Source: Spirosoma radiotolerans (lineage in GTDB: Bacteria; Bacteroidota; Bacteroidia; Cytophagales; Spirosomataceae). From it: a DNA stretch of 64,000 bases. A program made the position numbers and the translations under genes. The notes below the pieces were generated by a model. That model ran no database searches and was not told the DNA's origin. It saw only the letters and a program-made list of their open reading frames with translations. Every line of letters begins with the position of its first letter. The first letter of the stretch is position 1. Below, one piece after another: positions 15,905 to 24,355 of the stretch. The DNA lies in the NCBI RefSeq assembly GCF_000974425.1, contig NZ_CP010429.1, positions 868,001 to 932,000 on the forward strand, in the 5' to 3' direction.

Positions 15905-18900
15905 ATGATTCAGAAACTGATCTTTTTTTCCCTCAAAAACCGCTGGATCGTTGTTGGTCTTGCAGTGGCAATTATGGGGCTGGGGTTGTGGTGCTTCAAA
16001 CTGCTTAAAATTGAAGCCTACCCCGATATTGCGGATACAAACGTTATTGTTATTAGCAAATACGATGGCCGGGCGGCTGAAGAGGTCGAACAGCAGGTAA
16101 CGATCCCGATTGAGCGCGTGCTGAACAACGTACCGCACGTTACGGATCGCCGGTCGCGGACTATCTTTGGCTTGTCGGTGGTGCAGTTGAATTTTGACGA
16201 AACGGTTACCGATTACTTTGCCCGGCAGCAGATCATCGAACGGCTCAGCAGTGCCCAGTTGCCCGATGGCGTTTCGCCGGAACTGGCTCCGTTGACCACG
16301 GCTGTTGGTGAAATTTATCGCTACGTTATCGAAGCACCGGCGAGTATGACGCCCATGCAACTGCGCGATTTGCAGGATTGGGTCATCATTCCGCAGTTGC
16401 TTCAGGTACCCGGTCTGGCTGACGTAACCACCTTTGGCGGGCCGATTAAACAGTATCAGGTTATTCCCGATCCGGCCAAGCTGCGTAAGTTTGGCTTAAC
16501 CTTGCAGGATGTCATTGAGGCTGTTCAGAAGAACAACCAGAACACCGGAGGAAACATCATTTCCCGGGGAGGACAGGGCTTTGCTGTGCGTGGCTTAGGG
16601 GCGCTCAAGTCGCCCGATGATGTTCAGAACATTGTGCTCAAAGCGAATGAAGGCGTACCGATTCTGGTCCGTGATGTGGCCAGCGTAGAAATAAATCCGC
16701 CGTCCCCTTCGGGTATTCTGGGGTACCGGATTCCTGACGAGAAACTGGACGTGATTGGAGCCACCGAAGGAATCGTTTTGCTCCGTCGGGGCGAAAACCC
16801 GAGCGAAGTGCTGGAGCTACTCAAAGAGAAAATTGCCGATCTCGAAGCGCGCGAACTCCCCAAAGGAGTTCACCTGCGGGTGTTGTACGACCGTGGCTTT
16901 TTGATTGACCACTCCCTCGAAACGGTTGCCCACACGCTCATCGAAGGTATTTCCATTGTGGCTATCCTGCTAGTGCTGTTTCTGGGTAGTCTGCGGGCCG
17001 CGCTGGTCGTTACGGTGACCATTCCCTTTTCGTTGCTGTTCGCCTTTATCTTGATGAAACTGGTTGGTATTCCTGCCAACCTGCTTTCGTTGGGCGCTAT
17101 TGATTTCGGCATCATTGTCGACGGAGCCAGCGTCATGGCCGAGCACCTTATCAGGCGATACCGATCATCGGGACCGGCCGACCGGAACCAGGGTATTGTA
17201 AACGTGACGGCCCGATCCGCCGGGGAGGTAGCGCGGGAAATCTTCTTCTCGGTGACCATCATCATTCTGGCCTACATGCCCATCCTGTTGATGCAGCGCG
17301 TTGAAGGAAAGCTATTCAGTCCGATGGCGTTGACCCTGTCGTTTGCCGTAATTGGTTCGTTGGTTTGCGCGTTGACCGTTATTCCGGTTCTTATCTCGTT
17401 CGCCTTCCGTAAGGTACTGGCACCCGACGGTAAACCACTGAAAGAACATAAGAACTTCCTGTTATCGCCCCTGGAGCGCGGCTATCGATGGTTGCTCACG
17501 TCGACGTTGTTTCGGGTTCCGGGTTTGGTGGTTGGGGTTGGGATGGCGATTGTGCTGGTGATGATCGGTTTTGGCCTGAAGCTCGGCACCGAATTTCTGC
17601 CTGAGCTCGATGAAGGGTCTATCTTCATGCGGGCGTTTATGCCATCGGGCATTACCATCCAGGAGAATGCGAAAATCGCCCCCAAGATTCGGGATATTAT
17701 CAGCAGGTATAAACCAGTAAGTTTCGTCATCACGCAGTCCGGTCGTAATGACGACGGTACGGACCCGTTCCCAACAGACCGCACCGAGATTCTGATTGGC
17801 CTGAAAGATTACAGCACCTGGTCGGATACAATTTCGAAGAAAGAGATTGTGCGGTCCATGCAGGGTAAGTTGCAGGAAGCCTTTCCGGGTGCCTTCTTTT
17901 CATCGGGGCAGCCGATTATTGACCAGGTCATGGAAATCGTGACAGGTAGCGCAGCTGACCTGGCCATTTCGGTGGTAGGTAATGACCTGACGCTGATGCG
18001 GGCCAAAGCCGATAGCATTGCTGCGCTGGTGAAAGCCATGAACGGTGCTGTCTCGGTAAACATCGAGCAGGAGGGACCTCAGGATCAGTTAGCCATTAAA
18101 ATTAACCGGCCGGCGGCTGCGCGGTACGGTATCAATGTGGCCGAGATTGAAAACATGATCGAAGCAGCGATTGGCGGTAAAGCCATTGGGTCGATCTACG
18201 ACGAAGCTAAACGCTACGATATTGTGGTGCGGTTCACACCCGAAAGCCGGGGAAGCATTGAGGCTGTTCGGTTATTGCAGGTGCCTTCGGCAACGGGTGC
18301 GCTCATTCCGATGAGTGAACTGGCCGACATTCGGTACGTTCAGGGCCAGACGAACATTTACCGGATCAATGGCAAGCGGATGGTGACGGTTCGGACCAAC
18401 ATTCGCGGACGTGACCAGGGCGGGTTTGTGAAAGAAATCAGCGAGAAAGTTCGGCAGCACGTCAAAATTCCGGAAGGCTACAGTGTCATCTATGGTGGTC
18501 AGTACGAAAACCTCGAACGGGCGGGTGGGCAACTGGCTGTCTCGATTCCGCTGACAATTGTGGTGGTATTTCTATTTCTGTTCATGCTGTATGGAAACGT
18601 CCGCGATACGCTGTTAACCCTTACGTGTCTGCTATTTGCGCTGGCTGGCGGTATTGGGGCTTTGCTGCTTCGGGGATATAATTTCAACGTTTCGGCGGGG
18701 GTGGGCTTCGTGTCGATCTTTGGTATTTCGGTAATGGCGGGGGTGTTACTTGTCTCAGCCCTGAACCGGAATCTGATCAATAACCCGAAGTCGTTAAAGG
18801 AAATTACCATCGAAACGGCACAGGAGCAATTCCGGGCCATTATGGCCATCATGGTTGTGGCGATCATTGGTCTTGTGCCAGCGGCCATTTCGAGCGGTAT

Positions 18901-19087
18901 CGGCTCCGACGTTCAGCGGCCCTTAGCGACGGTTATCATTGGTGGGCTAACAACGACGCTGTTCTTCGCGCCACTCATTATTCCTCCTTTGTTTTACCTA
19001 GTTAACCGCCGTCGGCCCCGCCCAACGGCCTTGGATTCCTCCGGTCATCCAACACCGGAGCCCATCGAAGAAGGAACGGAGATATAA
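15905..19087 (+). CDS. Heavy-metal efflux RND pump (CzcA/CusA family)
   Basis: A 1060-residue inner-membrane proton/metal antiporter with the usual twelve membrane segments and two large periplasmic loops. The helix-4 signature DFGIIVDGASVMAEH gives D400, D406 and E413, the proton/metal relay of the HME subgroup. The N-terminus (LKIEAYPDIADTNV) is also typical of CzcA-type pumps. It exports divalent cations (Co, Zn, Cd) or Cu/Ag; the aspartate pattern is shared, so the ion is uncertain. It is the third gene of the operon, separated from the adaptor by a 78-nt gap with a hairpin, and ends in a perfect hairpin terminator. Confidence 0.93.
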   Translation: MIQKLIFFSLKNRWIVVGLAVAIMGLGLWCFKLLKIEAYPDIADTNVIVISKYDGRAAEEVEQQVTIPIERVLNNVPHVTDRRSRTIFGLSVVQLNFDETVTDYFARQQIIERLSSAQLPDGVSPELAPLTTAVGEIYRYVIEAPASMTPMQLRDLQDWVIIPQLLQVPGLADVTTFGGPIKQYQVIPDPAKLRKFGLTLQDVIEAVQKNNQNTGGNIISRGGQGFAVRGLGALKSPDDVQNIVLKANEGVPILVRDVASVEINPPSPSGILGYRIPDEKLDVIGATEGIVLLRRGENPSEVLELLKEKIADLEARELPKGVHLRVLYDRGFLIDHSLETVAHTLIEGISIVAILLVLFLGSLRAALVVTVTIPFSLLFAFILMKLVGIPANLLSLGAIDFGIIVDGASVMAEHLIRRYRSSGPADRNQGIVNVTARSAGEVAREIFFSVTIIILAYMPILLMQRVEGKLFSPMALTLSFAVIGSLVCALTVIPVLISFAFRKVLAPDGKPLKEHKNFLLSPLERGYRWLLTSTLFRVPGLVVGVGMAIVLVMIGFGLKLGTEFLPELDEGSIFMRAFMPSGITIQENAKIAPKIRDIISRYKPVSFVITQSGRNDDGTDPFPTDRTEILIGLKDYSTWSDTISKKEIVRSMQGKLQEAFPGAFFSSGQPIIDQVMEIVTGSAADLAISVVGNDLTLMRAKADSIAALVKAMNGAVSVNIEQEGPQDQLAIKINRPAAARYGINVAEIENMIEAAIGGKAIGSIYDEAKRYDIVVRFTPESRGSIEAVRLLQVPSATGALIPMSELADIRYVQGQTNIYRINGKRMVTVRTNIRGRDQGGFVKEISEKVRQHVKIPEGYSVIYGGQYENLERAGGQLAVSIPLTIVVVFLFLFMLYGNVRDTLLTLTCLLFALAGGIGALLLRGYNFNVSAGVGFVSIFGISVMAGVLLVSALNRNLINNPKSLKEITIETAQEQFRAIMAIMVVAIIGLVPAAISSGIGSDVQRPLATVIIGGLTTTLFFAPLIIPPLFYLVNRRRPRPTALDSSGHPTPEPIEEGTEI

Positions 19088-19133
19088 CGTTTACTCCACG
19101 GCCTGTGTCCTCATAGGCCGTGGAGTAAACGTT
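19086..19133. terminator. Perfect 19-bp hairpin between convergent genes, loop GTGTCCTCAT
   Basis: Arms 19086-19104 and 19115-19133 are exact reverse complements; the left arm includes part of the pump stop codon. The 10-nt loop GTGTCCTCAT also appears in the inverted repeat at 20728-20844. It separates the convergent pump and quinone oxidoreductase genes and likely ends both transcripts. Confidence 0.75.
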
Positions 19134-19138
19134 GTTGT

Positions 19139-20104
19139 TTAATCTACGACAAGAACAATTTTGCCGATATGCTCACTGCTGGTCATCAATTCCTGTGCGC
19201 TGGCCGCTTCGGAGAGTGGAAAGGTGCGGTAGATGATCGGTTTGAATCGATCATCGCTGAGTAGCGGCCAGACTTGTTTTTCAACATCGGCGGTGAGGTT
19301 CGCTTTGAAGTTGGCATCGCGCGGCTTTAACATACTGCCACTGATCGTAATTCGCTTTTGCATCAGCGTTGGAATGTGAATCTGGCTGTCGGCACCCTGC
19401 ATGGCATTGATAAACATTAGCCTGCCATCTGTTGCCAGCAGGCGCAGGTTTTTGGGCGTGTAGTCTCCGCCAACCATATCCAGAATAACATGGATGTTTA
19501 TGTCTTCCAAGACTTTTTCGAAATCTTCTTTTTTGTAATTGACGCATTTTACGGCACCTATCTCTTCGCAAAAGGCACATTTTTCGTCGCTTCCCGCTGT
19601 GGCATAGGCACTGGCTCCGAACGCTTTAGCTAGCTGAATCGCCGTTACACCAATGCCGCTACTACCTCCGTGGATCAATAGGTTTTCTCCGCCAGATAAA
19701 TGCCCCCATCGAAAAACCGTAGACCAGACGGTCAAAATCGTTTCGGGTAGAGAAGCCGCTTCAACAAATGTCAGATTCGATGGGATGGGGAGGCAGTGCC
19801 GCTCATCGACCGTTACATGGTCAGCATAACCTCCTCCGCTCACTAGGGCACATACCCTGTCGCCAACCCGCCAGCGGCTGGTGTTGGGGCCGCACTGCTC
19901 CACAACGCCAGCTATTTCAAGTCCGGGAATTTGGCCTGTAGGGTCCATGCCATAGCCACCGGTTCGCTGATGAATATCACTTCGATTGACGCCCGCTGCC
20001 CGTACACGTATGAGGAGTTGCCCTGATTGGGGTTGTGGCGTAGGTTGTTCCTGTAATTCGAGAACTGAACCATCGCCGGGACGTGTGATCATGATTGCTT
20101 TCAT
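19139..20104 (-). CDS. Quinone oxidoreductase-like medium-chain dehydrogenase
   Basis: A 321-residue MDR-superfamily reductase without the structural zinc cysteines. Visible motifs are AAGVNRSDIHQRTGGY at the active-site loop and the NADPH-binding GGSSGIGVTAIQLAKAFGA. It matches the PIG3/QOR group, which reduces quinones or enals with NADPH. The start is the ATG at 20104 (MKAIMITRPGDG), the normal family N-terminus; the longer frame would add 48 unrelated residues and overlap the divergent DinB gene. Confidence 0.87.
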   Translation of the reverse strand: MKAIMITRPGDGSVLELQEQPTPQPQSGQLLIRVRAAGVNRSDIHQRTGGYGMDPTGQIPGLEIAGVVEQCGPNTSRWRVGDRVCALVSGGGYADHVTVDERHCLPIPSNLTFVEAASLPETILTVWSTVFRWGHLSGGENLLIHGGSSGIGVTAIQLAKAFGASAYATAGSDEKCAFCEEIGAVKCVNYKKEDFEKVLEDINIHVILDMVGGDYTPKNLRLLATDGRLMFINAMQGADSQIHIPTLMQKRITISGSMLKPRDANFKANLTADVEKQVWPLLSDDRFKPIIYRTFPLSEAASAQELMTSSEHIGKIVLVVD

Positions 20105-20230
20105 ACCTGCATAACCATTGCGATCGCCTTTTGTCAGAAAAGGCATACATTCTTGGAAGCAAAGGTTGGTTTTCTCAAACCACCTCATCACAAAACGAGT
20201 AGTTATCAGTAAAAACTCACAAACTGGATC

Positions 20231-20728
20231 ATGACTCAACCCGATCAATCAATCTCCGATATAAACGATGTCGTTCGTCAGCAACTGATCGCCTTACTTA
20301 CCGGTAGCAATGCTCATCAGTCGTTCGACGATGCGGTGAAAGACTTGCCCACCGAACTGCGTGGCGTAAAGCCCGACAAACTGCCGTATAGCATCTGGCA
20401 GCTCGTCGATCATATTCGTATTGCGCAATGGGACATCCTCGAATTTTCCCGCGATTCCGGTCATCAGTCGCCACCGTGGCCATCGGGGTACTGGTCAAAA
20501 GAATTGGCTCCGGCAGATGAGGCCGCCTGGCAGCAGGCACTGGAACAAATCAGAGAGGACCGCGATGCATTTGTGGCGCTACTAAACGATCCAGGCCGCG
20601 ATTTATACGCTCCCTTCGAGCATGGCGATGGGCAGAACCTGCTCCGCGAAACGCTGTTGATCGCCGACCATACGGCTTACCATGTCGGTGAAATTATCAT
20701 TATCCGGCGGTTGCTGGATGCGTGGTAA
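20231..20728 (+). CDS. DinB-family metal-binding protein
   Basis: A 165-residue four-helix protein of the DinB/YfiT superfamily. The conserved metal histidines are visible in VDHIRIAQWD (near residue 61) and in the C-terminal DHTAYHVGEIIIIRR. Members include thiol-dependent hydrolases and transferases and many proteins of unknown activity, so no reaction is assigned. It is divergent from the quinone oxidoreductase gene and is followed immediately by a large inverted repeat whose left arm starts within its stop codon. Confidence 0.8.
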   Translation: MTQPDQSISDINDVVRQQLIALLTGSNAHQSFDDAVKDLPTELRGVKPDKLPYSIWQLVDHIRIAQWDILEFSRDSGHQSPPWPSGYWSKELAPADEAAWQQALEQIREDRDAFVALLNDPGRDLYAPFEHGDGQNLLRETLLIADHTAYHVGEIIIIRRLLDAW

Positions 20729-20844
20729 TGATGAATGATGCCGCCGTGGTCTGTGTCCTCACGGACCGTTGATTTAGGAGGAAAGCCTTGGCTGACGCGA
20801 AAGTAGTCCGTGAGGACACGGACCACGGAGGCATCACTCATCAT
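20728..20844. repeat. Large inverted repeat, 39-nt arms and 39-nt loop
   Basis: The left arm 20728-20766 pairs with the right arm 20806-20844 at 36 of 39 positions. It contains TGTGTCCTCAC, close to the loop of the hairpin at 19105-19114. It lies between the convergent DinB and pseudouridine synthase genes. The size and near-palindromic form fit a REP/MITE-like extragenic element that may also end transcription. Confidence 0.7.
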
Positions 20845-20860
20845 TTCTAATTCATCATTC

Positions 20861-21583
20861 CTAAGCGAATTTCTCCAACTGCTTCACCAGCACGTTGAAA
20901 TCTTTAGGGTAGGGAGCCACAAACGTTTGCTCTTCGCCGTCCAGTAACGCAAAGGTTAGGGAATGGGCGTGGAGCGCAACCCGATGAATCAGCGGAAGCT
21001 CTTCGGTGCCTTCTTTCAGGTTGAAGTTGCGCTTTATATCGGACAGAAAGACGGGCTTTCCACCGTATGTTGGGTCGTTGACGATAGGGGCCTTCAGGCA
21101 CATTAAATGCACCCGAATCTGGTGCATTCGACCCGTAACGGGCATGCATTCGACCAAGGTTGCTGTCCGGTAGGCCTGTAAGGTATTGAAGATTGTTTCG
21201 GCCACTTTTCCATGCTCGCGATCAATGCGAACGGCGGTTCCGTCTTTGATGGGCGAAATGGGTAAGTACACCGAAATGCCCTCAAAGTTGTGCACCCCAT
21301 TGGCCACAGCATGGTAGCGTTTCGTTACCTCGCGGTGCTCAAATTGCATGGCCAGGTGGCGATAAGCTTCCGGATTTTTGGCGATAGCCAGAATACCCGA
21401 CGTTTCTTTATCCAGCCGATGGCCGAGTTGAGCGTCGGCATGGTAGGCTTTAGCCAGCCGCAGAATACTCTGGCCGCCCCGGTCCGTTGTCCGTTCGTCG
21501 AGCGAGGCTACGTGGGGCGGTTTGTTGATCAATATATAGTCCTCATTTTCAAAAAGGATGAGGTCTTCAAAGACTAATTTCAT
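20861..21583 (-). CDS. RluD/RsuA-type RNA pseudouridine synthase
   Basis: A 240-residue enzyme that converts uridine to pseudouridine in structured RNA. The catalytic motif HRLDKETSGILAIAK carries the essential D58, and MPVTGRMHQIRVHL is the second family motif. There is no N-terminal S4 RNA-binding domain, as in RluA/RluC-like short members. The target (rRNA or tRNA) cannot be told. It is bounded by inverted repeats on both sides (20728-20844 and 21587-21679), so it is probably transcribed alone. Confidence 0.87.
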   Translation of the reverse strand: MKLVFEDLILFENEDYILINKPPHVASLDERTTDRGGQSILRLAKAYHADAQLGHRLDKETSGILAIAKNPEAYRHLAMQFEHREVTKRYHAVANGVHNFEGISVYLPISPIKDGTAVRIDREHGKVAETIFNTLQAYRTATLVECMPVTGRMHQIRVHLMCLKAPIVNDPTYGGKPVFLSDIKRNFNLKEGTEELPLIHRVALHAHSLTFALLDGEEQTFVAPYPKDFNVLVKQLEKFA

Positions 21584-21586
21584 GGT

Positions 21587-21679
21587 ATTCGGTTTACAGT
21601 TTATGGTATTCGACGGCTAGTTTAGCGTGCGAAGTATCCGGCTGATCGCCCATCAAACACCATAAACTGTGAGCCGAAT
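21587..21679. repeat. Inverted repeat upstream of the pseudouridine synthase gene
   Basis: 21587-21607 pairs with 21659-21679 at 19 of 21 positions, with a 51-nt loop. It lies between rpmB and the pseudouridine synthase gene, directly before the latter's start. It is probably an extragenic palindromic element. Confidence 0.55.
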
Positions 21680-21695
21680 CCCTCAAACTAAACAC

Positions 21696-21724
21696 AAAAA
21701 GCCTCCTCCCAGTCGGAAGAGGCT
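21696..21724 (-). terminator. Terminator of rpmB
   Basis: On the minus strand AGCCTC (21724-21719) pairs with GAGGCT (21705-21700), extended by three more pairs, and is followed by a T-run. It lies 24 nt past the rpmB stop. Confidence 0.7.
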
Positions 21725-21748
21725 CAGAGTAAACTATCTTGCTAAAGA

Positions 21749-21988
21749 CTATACCGTCAGCGTACCGCGCTCGTAAGCCTTTTGAAGGGTTGCTTCCAGA
21801 CCATTTTTGTTAATGGTCTTAATGGCCGACGTAGCCACTCTTAAGGTTATCCATTCGCCGGTTGACTCGACGAAGAACCGCTTTTTCTGCAGGTTCGGGA
21901 AGAATTTACGCTTAGTTTTATTATTAGCGTGAGAAACGTTGTTTCCCGTGCGTGTGCGCTTTCCTGTGATTTGACAAACTCTGGCCAT
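21749..21988 (-). CDS. rpmB: 50S ribosomal protein L28
   Basis: A 79-residue basic protein of the large ribosomal subunit. The whole sequence fits L28: opening ARVCQITGKRTRTGNNVSHANNKTKR (given here in parts: CQITGKRT, NNVSHANN), the RFFVESTGEWITLRV strand and the closing TINKNGLEATLQKA. It lacks the zinc-binding cysteine pairs of some L28 forms. rpmG does not follow it, unlike in many bacteria. A tiny DUF5522-type gene lies 63 nt upstream on the same strand. Confidence 0.95.
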   Translation of the reverse strand: MARVCQITGKRTRTGNNVSHANNKTKRKFFPNLQKKRFFVESTGEWITLRVATSAIKTINKNGLEATLQKAYERGTLTV

Positions 21989-22051
21989 TACCGTACTCGT
22001 TTTCCGTTAGAGGGCGCAAAATTGGCTAAATAATTCATAATCTGCAAGTCA

Positions 22052-22213
22052 TTACTCCTTTTTTTTGAATCCATAGGGACAATGACGACATCCGCTCTTG
22101 CAGCAGTAGCCACGTTTGAGGTGATAAGCAGTCGTGAAAACGACAAACCCTTCGGGTGTGTAGTAATAATCCTCGTCGGCTAAACCGGGAATTTTTTTCT
22201 TACTGGGTTGCAC
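22052..22213 (-). CDS. DUF5522-type small cysteine-rich protein
   Basis: A 53-residue protein read from a GTG at 22213 to TAA at 22054-22052; no ATG exists in the open frame, which is closed upstream by a stop at 22240. The core is YYYTPEGFVVFTTAYHLKRG followed by YCCKSGCRHCPYGF, with four cysteines (CC-x3-C-x2-C). This is the pattern I know as DUF5522, a short protein probably binding a metal or Fe-S cluster. It is followed by rpmB. The gene is easily missed because of its size and start codon. Confidence 0.72.
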   Translation of the reverse strand: MQPSKKKIPGLADEDYYYTPEGFVVFTTAYHLKRGYCCKSGCRHCPYGFKKKE

Positions 22214-22224
22214 ACGTGCCTGGT

Positions 22225-22256
22225 TTTGGGCGTCTGTTTAAGAAACCGTATTTTTG
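22225..22256 (+). promoter_or_regulatory. Promoter of the ornithine aminotransferase gene
   Basis: TTTG (22225-22228) and TATTTTTG (22249-22256) are separated by 20 nt, an excellent match to the Bacteroidota -33/-7 pattern, 80 nt before the ATG at 22337. Confidence 0.6.
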
Positions 22257-22336
22257 AAAGCCAACGGGTTCTACGACCTGTTAGTTGCACAACGTTGCCG
22301 ATTCCGGCCAACAAACTCATTTAACCGCTTTTCACT

Positions 22337-23590
22337 ATGATACTCGAACCAACAACGCCCGTCTCGTCTGCCGATAAGGCCATGCAACTGGAATGGAAGT
22401 ATGGCGCGCACAACTATCATCCCATTCCAGCGGTGCTGACGCGGGGCGAAGGCATCTTCGTTTGGGATGTAGATGATAAACGTTACTTTGATTTTCTGTC
22501 GGCCTATAGTGCCGTTAGCCAGGGACATTGCCATCCGCGCATTATTAAGGCGATGATGGAACAGGCTCAGCGCCTAACCCTGACGTCGCGGGCTTTTTAC
22601 AACGACAAGACCGGCCTTTGCGAAAAATACCTTTGCGATTACTTTGGCTTCGATAAAGCGCTGATTATGAACTCTGGTGCCGAAGGGGGTGAAACGGCGC
22701 TCAAACTGACGCGCAAATGGGCTTATAAAGTCAAAGGTATTCCGCAGGATCAGGCCAAGGTGGTGTTTGCCGCCGGAAATTTCTGGGGACGCACATTGGC
22801 GGCTATTTCATCGTCCACCGACCCGAGCAGCACCAATGACTTCGGGCCGTTACTGCCGGGCTACATTATTATTCCCTACGATGACCTCGACGCGCTGGAA
22901 GCTACCCTTCAGAGTGACCCAAACATTGCTGGGTTCATGGTCGAGCCCATTCAGGGCGAAGCGGGCGTCGTGGTGCCGCATGAAGGCTACCTGCGCGGTG
23001 TGCGGGAGCTATGCACAAAATACAACGTGCTCTTTATTGCAGATGAGGTGCAAACGGGCATCGGGCGAACCGGTAAGCGTGTGGCCTGTGATCACGAAGG
23101 GATAAAACCTGATCTGCTCGTGCTGGGTAAAGCGCTCTCGGGGGGTACTATGCCCGTATCGGCCGTCATGACGTCTGATGAGGTTATGCTCACCATCAAA
23201 CCGGGTGAGCACGGCTCAACCTATGGCGGTAATCCATTGGCCTGCGTTGTCACTATGGAGGCCCTTCAGGTGGTAGAAGACGAAAAACTGACGGAGAATG
23301 CGGCCGCCATGGGCGAAGTTTTCCGCGCCCGAATGACGGCCCTGAGTCAGAAAACAGAACTTGTGAAATCGGTGCGTGGTAAAGGCTTATTGAACGCTAT
23401 CGTGATTCAGGAACGCCCTGATCTCGGTACAGAAACGGCCTGGGAAATCTGTCTGAAGTTGAAAGGCAATGGCCTGCTGACTAAGCCAACTCATGGTGAT
23501 AAAATTCGGTTTGCCCCTCCGCTGGTTATCAACGAAGAGCAAATGCATGAGGCCTGCGATATTATCGAGAAAACGATCCTGGCCTTTTAG
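22337..23590 (+). CDS. rocD: Ornithine--oxo-acid aminotransferase
   Basis: A 417-residue PLP enzyme of class III aminotransferases. It moves the delta-amino group of ornithine to 2-oxoglutarate, feeding arginine breakdown into glutamate and proline. Visible are [19 protein letters not shown] at the N-terminus, [34 protein letters not shown] and the Schiff-base lysine K265 in [10 protein letters not shown]. The length and N-terminal motif are those of ornithine aminotransferase rather than acetylornithine aminotransferase (ArgD). It is a single gene with its own promoter. Confidence 0.92.
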   Translation: MILEPTTPVSSADKAMQLEWKYGAHNYHPIPAVLTRGEGIFVWDVDDKRYFDFLSAYSAVSQGHCHPRIIKAMMEQAQRLTLTSRAFYNDKTGLCEKYLCDYFGFDKALIMNSGAEGGETALKLTRKWAYKVKGIPQDQAKVVFAAGNFWGRTLAAISSSTDPSSTNDFGPLLPGYIIIPYDDLDALEATLQSDPNIAGFMVEPIQGEAGVVVPHEGYLRGVRELCTKYNVLFIADEVQTGIGRTGKRVACDHEGIKPDLLVLGKALSGGTMPVSAVMTSDEVMLTIKPGEHGSTYGGNPLACVVTMEALQVVEDEKLTENAAAMGEVFRARMTALSQKTELVKSVRGKGLLNAIVIQERPDLGTETAWEICLKLKGNGLLTKPTHGDKIRFAPPLVINEEQMHEACDIIEKTILAF

Positions 23591-23647
23591 AATTGATGCA
23601 TTAGGAAGCGGTATAAGGGCTTAAAGCCAGTATCGCCAGCAACGTTA

Positions 23648-24277
23648 ATGACACGAGCAATGAGCACATCGACCACAACCAGCATTGGCATTATAGGCGC
23701 GGGTAACATAGCCCAGGGGTTTGCCCGACACGTAGCGAAGGCTGGTTATCCAGTAATGATCAGCAATAGTCGTGGTCCTGAATCACTGGCCGATCTGGTC
23801 ACTTCCCTTGGCAATGATATCAAGGCGGGTACGGTAACAGATGCAGCACAGGCGGATATCGTCCTGCTGGCATTGCCGTGGCAGCACTTATCAGAAGGGC
23901 TTGCCGGTTTGCCAGCCTGGAATGGTCGTATTGTTATAGATGCCACCAACTTTATTGTTTTCCCGGAATTCAAACCGGCTGACCTCGGCGACAGGACATC
24001 GAGTGAAGTGGTGGCCGAGTTGGTGCCTGGCGCGCGCCTTGTGAAAGCGTTCAATACACTTGATGCAGCCGTGCTGGCTGCTGATCCGCATCAAGCCGGT
24101 GGGCAACGGGTTCTTTTCTTTTCGGGTGATGACAAGGAGGCTAAGGAAACCGTCAGTCAACTGATCAAAGCTATTGGCTTTGCCGGTATTGATCTTGGCG
24201 GACTCGTCACGGGCGGAAAATTGCAGCAGTTTGGCGGGCCTTTGCCTACCCATAACCTGATTAAACTGCCTAAATAA
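23648..24277 (+). CDS. NADPH-binding F420-reductase-like (NPP family) protein
   Basis: A 209-residue Rossmann protein. The N-terminal IGIIGAGNIAQGFARH is the dinucleotide motif, followed by ISNSRGPESL, the arginine/serine pair that usually selects NADPH. The family covers F420-dependent NADP reductases and ferric-chelate-like reductases; Cytophagales are not known to make F420, so the physiological role is open. The ATG at 23660 is an equally possible start. It follows rocD by 57 nt and ends in a perfect hairpin terminator. Confidence 0.8.
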   Translation: MTRAMSTSTTTSIGIIGAGNIAQGFARHVAKAGYPVMISNSRGPESLADLVTSLGNDIKAGTVTDAAQADIVLLALPWQHLSEGLAGLPAWNGRIVIDATNFIVFPEFKPADLGDRTSSEVVAELVPGARLVKAFNTLDAAVLAADPHQAGGQRVLFFSGDDKEAKETVSQLIKAIGFAGIDLGGLVTGGKLQQFGGPLPTHNLIKLPK

Positions 24278-24293
24278 TGCGCTTTTTTGCCAG

Positions 24294-24343
24294 TAAAATG
24301 AATGGGGAGCGCATCTGACTAGATGCGCTCCCCATTCATTTTA
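24294..24343. terminator. Perfect 23-bp hairpin between convergent genes
   Basis: 24294-24316 is the exact complement of 24321-24343 with loop GACT; T-rich sequence follows on the plus strand. It lies between the plus-strand NADPH protein and the minus-strand protease and should stop both. Confidence 0.8.
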
Positions 24344-24355
24344 GACTTTTTTCGC

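Noticed and set aside
15809..16360. Minus-strand frame of 183 codons over the start of the RND pump
   Set aside because: The plus-strand pump is unmistakable in this region; the antisense frame is a by-product of its codon use.
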